A DNA stretch of 46,008 bases from an uncultured Prevotellaceae bacterium. GTDB taxonomy: Bacteria; Bacteroidota; Bacteroidia; Bacteroidales; Bacteroidaceae. How positions within the stretch are numbered: position 1 is the first letter of the stretch; each line of letters opens with the position of its first letter. The translations under genes were made by a program, and so were the position numbers. The notes beneath the pieces were generated by a model. It saw only the letters and a list, made by a program, of their open reading frames with translations, was not told the DNA's origin and made no database searches. The stretch spans positions 1 through 46,008 of the forward strand of contig ONDP01000039.1 in assembly GCA_900316645.1 (NCBI GenBank), read 5' to 3'. Positions 44,085-46,008 of this stretch are shown here, piece by piece.

Positions 44085-45878
44085 ATGGAATCATTTCTAT
44101 TTTTGGGTTTCGGTTTTCATGCCTGGGTGACCATCATTACGGTTCTGGGCATGTTCACTATTTTGTTATTCACCAAACTACGCTCCGACCTGGTGTTTCT
44201 CGGGGCTATGGCCATCCTGTACGTCACAGGCGTACTGAATGTCAAGGATGCTTTTTCGGGATTCAGTTCTACGTCAGTGCTGGTTGTCGGTGTATTGTTT
44301 GTTGTTGTGGCAGGATTGACGTACACTGGTGTTCTGCAGTGGATTATGAAAAATCTGCTGGGTCAGCCCGACGGCTATGCGAAGGCTGTTGTCAGGCTGA
44401 TGTTACCAGTGGCGGCGCTCAGTTCGTTTCTGAGCAACACCACGGTTGTCGCTATGTTCGTAAACATCGTCAAGATGTGGTCGAACAAGTTGCACATGTC
44501 ACCCTCTAAGCTACTCATCCCGTTGAGTTACGCATCTGGTATGGGTGGTGTCTGCACATTGATCGGTACTCCGCCAAACCTGATTATATCGGGGCTATAC
44601 TCTGACAAGACGGGCGAAGTCATGAACGTGTTGTCAACAACCATCCCCGGTCTATTCTGCCTTGCCATCGGTGTGTTGTCTATCATCGCCATGCGCCAGT
44701 TGCTCCCCGAACGCAAGGCTCCTGAATCGGCCTTTGAGACGACAACAGATTACACGATTGAATTCCTCGTGCCCTCGGACAGTGAGCTTGTCGGCAAAAC
44801 ACTGCAGGAAGCAGGGCTCATCGATGTTAAGGGCGGTACACTACTGGAGCTATACCACTTTGACAATGTCAGATCGTCTCTTTTACCGGATGACCCTATC
44901 TATGGAAATGACCATTTGGTATATTGCGGACAAATCGACGAGTTGCTGGATCTGAAAGAGACACACGGACTGGTGAATGCCAATCATCATATTTTCTCTT
45001 TGGAAGAGGTTGACAAGAACCGGAAGCTGCGTACGGCTTTCATTCCCTTCAACAGCCCACTTATTGGTACCACGCTCGAAAGAACTCCCTTAGAGCGCGA
45101 GACCAACATGACATTGGTGGCTGTTGCCCGTCGCGGTGAGCGCATCAACGAGATTCCACATCAGGTAAAGCTCCGCGCAGGCGATACTTTATTATTCGAC
45201 TGCCCACCCAATCTGGAAGTTGATACAGAGAAACTCCGTTCTAGGCTACATTTCATCGAGAATTCACAAATACCGAACATCAGTTGGAGAACGATGTGTT
45301 CATCACTGATTATGCTGGCCATGGTGGTTGTTTCAGCCCTCAACATCATGCCGCTGTTGCAGTGTGCCTTCATTGCTGCAGCCCTCATGCTGCTCATCGG
45401 TTGCTGCACACCCGATCAGGCCATGAAATCGGTCAACTGGGATATCCTGATGGTGTTTGCCGGCAGTGTAAGCCTTGGTCTTGCCATTCAGAACACAGGT
45501 ATCGCCGAACGTCTTGCCTTCGGCATCCTTGACATCTGCGGCACTAATCCGATTGTGGTCATGACGGCCATTTGCTTAGTTGCGACCTTTGCCACCGAGT
45601 TTATCTCGAACACGGCAGCAGGAGCTATGTTCTTTCCCATCATGTTCGAATCGGCAGAGAAACTGGGCTATGAGCCTTTCCCCTTCCTCATTGCACTGAT
45701 GATTAGCGTGAGCAGCAGCTTTGCCACACCTATCGGTTCGCCTACCCACATGTTGGTCTATGGTCCCGGTGGCTACCGCTTCAGCGACTTCATGCGCATC
45801 GGTCTGTTGATGAACTTCATCATCCTGGCAGCCAACATCTTTATCGTGAATTTGATATACCCGCTGCAGACTTTATAA
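44085..45878 (+). CDS. SLC13/DASS-family transporter with RCK_C domains
   Basis: The 597-residue inner-membrane protein has two inverted-repeat membrane halves, each with the SNT motif of the divalent anion:sodium symporter family (FLSNTTVVAMF and FISNTAAGAMF). Between them lies a cytoplasmic region (about 215-390) with two TrkA-C (RCK_C)-like domains (EFLVPSDSELVGKTLQEAGL and AFIPFNSPLIGTTLERTPL). Substrates in the family are dicarboxylates, sulfate or similar anions; this subgroup's substrate is not known to me. ATG 44085 is chosen over the open frame to 44040 because the latter includes the promoter box. Confidence 0.88.
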   Translation: MESFLFLGFGFHAWVTIITVLGMFTILLFTKLRSDLVFLGAMAILYVTGVLNVKDAFSGFSSTSVLVVGVLFVVVAGLTYTGVLQWIMKNLLGQPDGYAKAVVRLMLPVAALSSFLSNTTVVAMFVNIVKMWSNKLHMSPSKLLIPLSYASGMGGVCTLIGTPPNLIISGLYSDKTGEVMNVLSTTIPGLFCLAIGVLSIIAMRQLLPERKAPESAFETTTDYTIEFLVPSDSELVGKTLQEAGLIDVKGGTLLELYHFDNVRSSLLPDDPIYGNDHLVYCGQIDELLDLKETHGLVNANHHIFSLEEVDKNRKLRTAFIPFNSPLIGTTLERTPLERETNMTLVAVARRGERINEIPHQVKLRAGDTLLFDCPPNLEVDTEKLRSRLHFIENSQIPNISWRTMCSSLIMLAMVVVSALNIMPLLQCAFIAAALMLLIGCCTPDQAMKSVNWDILMVFAGSVSLGLAIQNTGIAERLAFGILDICGTNPIVVMTAICLVATFATEFISNTAAGAMFFPIMFESAEKLGYEPFPFLIALMISVSSSFATPIGSPTHMLVYGPGGYRFSDFMRIGLLMNFIILAANIFIVNLIYPLQTL

Positions 45879-46008
45879 GGCCGCATAATATGTGACGCGA
45901 CGAAGAACGGCAGGATATTTCTGTTTGGTGAGGTAATTCGTAAGTCTTATAACCTGGTCAGAGAGTACGCCACCTGCGTTATGCATGGTGTCGCCTTCGT
46001 TAATGACC
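45873..46008 (-). CDS. 3' end of a - strand ORF, possible IS4-type transposase remnant, cut by the window edge
   Basis: The frame is open from the right edge to a TAA at 45873-45875, overlapping the transporter stop codon by six bases. The visible ~44 residues contain GGVLSDQVIRLTNYLTKQKY and PAVLRRVTYYAAL. The SDQVIRLT...YPxxLRRVxYY pattern resembles the middle of IS4-family DDE transposases, which would normally continue another 100 or more residues, so this may be a truncated copy. The assignment is tentative. Confidence 0.4.
   Translation of the reverse strand, partial: VINEGDTMHNAGGVLSDQVIRLTNYLTKQKYPAVLRRVTYYAAL

Noticed and set aside
1-46008. tRNA or rRNA genes
   Set aside because: I saw no cloverleaf with a TTCGA-type T-loop and CCA-like end, and no rRNA-like sequence, in the intergenic regions.

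Overview
The window looks like a chromosome segment of a Bacteroidales bacterium, most likely Prevotella-like (Prevotellaceae). The reasons are: repeated promoter boxes of the Bacteroidetes form TAnnTTTG with an upstream TTG about 19-20 bases away; a SusC/SusD-type starch locus; type IX secretion genes (PorU, PorV); a MurA with Asp in place of the catalytic Cys; and AT-rich micro-repeats in short gene spacers. All assignments come from reading motifs and family resemblance; no database search was run.

Region 1 (1-9940) concerns the envelope and surface polysaccharide. A 5'-truncated Wzx-type flippase and a family 2 glycosyltransferase run on the + strand. On the - strand a tightly packed operon runs from 9940 leftward: yicC, gmk, nadD, a phosphoethanolamine-transferase-like sulfatase-fold protein, two acyltransferase-3 proteins, a HAD phosphatase and a DUF6080-like membrane protein with an apparent frameshift near its 3' end. 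Most junctions are 4-base ATGA overlaps.

Region 2 (10094-19046) is housekeeping on the + strand: tsaB, a DUF4290 gene, murA, rimM, dxr and rseP, ending at a terminator. A separate promoter and a structured leader of about 200 bases follow, then rplM-rpsI, rpsB and tsf, ending at a strong, probably bidirectional terminator.

Region 3 (19045-26415) holds an unrecognised secreted protein (-), an FAH-family hydrolase, the type IX secretion sortase porU, its partner porV, and ispF. Between ispF and the next gene lies a gene-free stretch of 471 bases. It carries a convincing - strand transcription unit (promoter, several hairpins, intrinsic terminator) that fits a non-coding RNA of about 300 nt which I do not recognise.

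Region 4 (26416-30472) has a family 4 glycosyltransferase whose promoter sits so close to its ATG that the mRNA should be almost leaderless. It overlaps a remarkable single ORF that joins a family 2 glycosyltransferase, a membrane-spanning/signal-like segment, a PL10-type pectate lyase and a CE8-type pectin methylesterase.

Region 5 (30494-43979) is a starch utilisation (Sus) locus. A SusR-like membrane regulator faces away from susB (GH97 alpha-glucosidase), susC (broken by two frame changes), susD, a SusE/F-like starch-binding lipoprotein with duplicated modules, and two tandem GH13 alpha-amylases. The first amylase is a lipoprotein. The second has a plain signal peptide and a C-terminal tail like those of type IX secretion cargo, which connects this locus to porU/porV in region 3.

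Region 6 (43980-46008) has a terminator, an SLC13-type transporter with RCK_C domains, and at the edge a - strand ORF tail that may be a transposase remnant.
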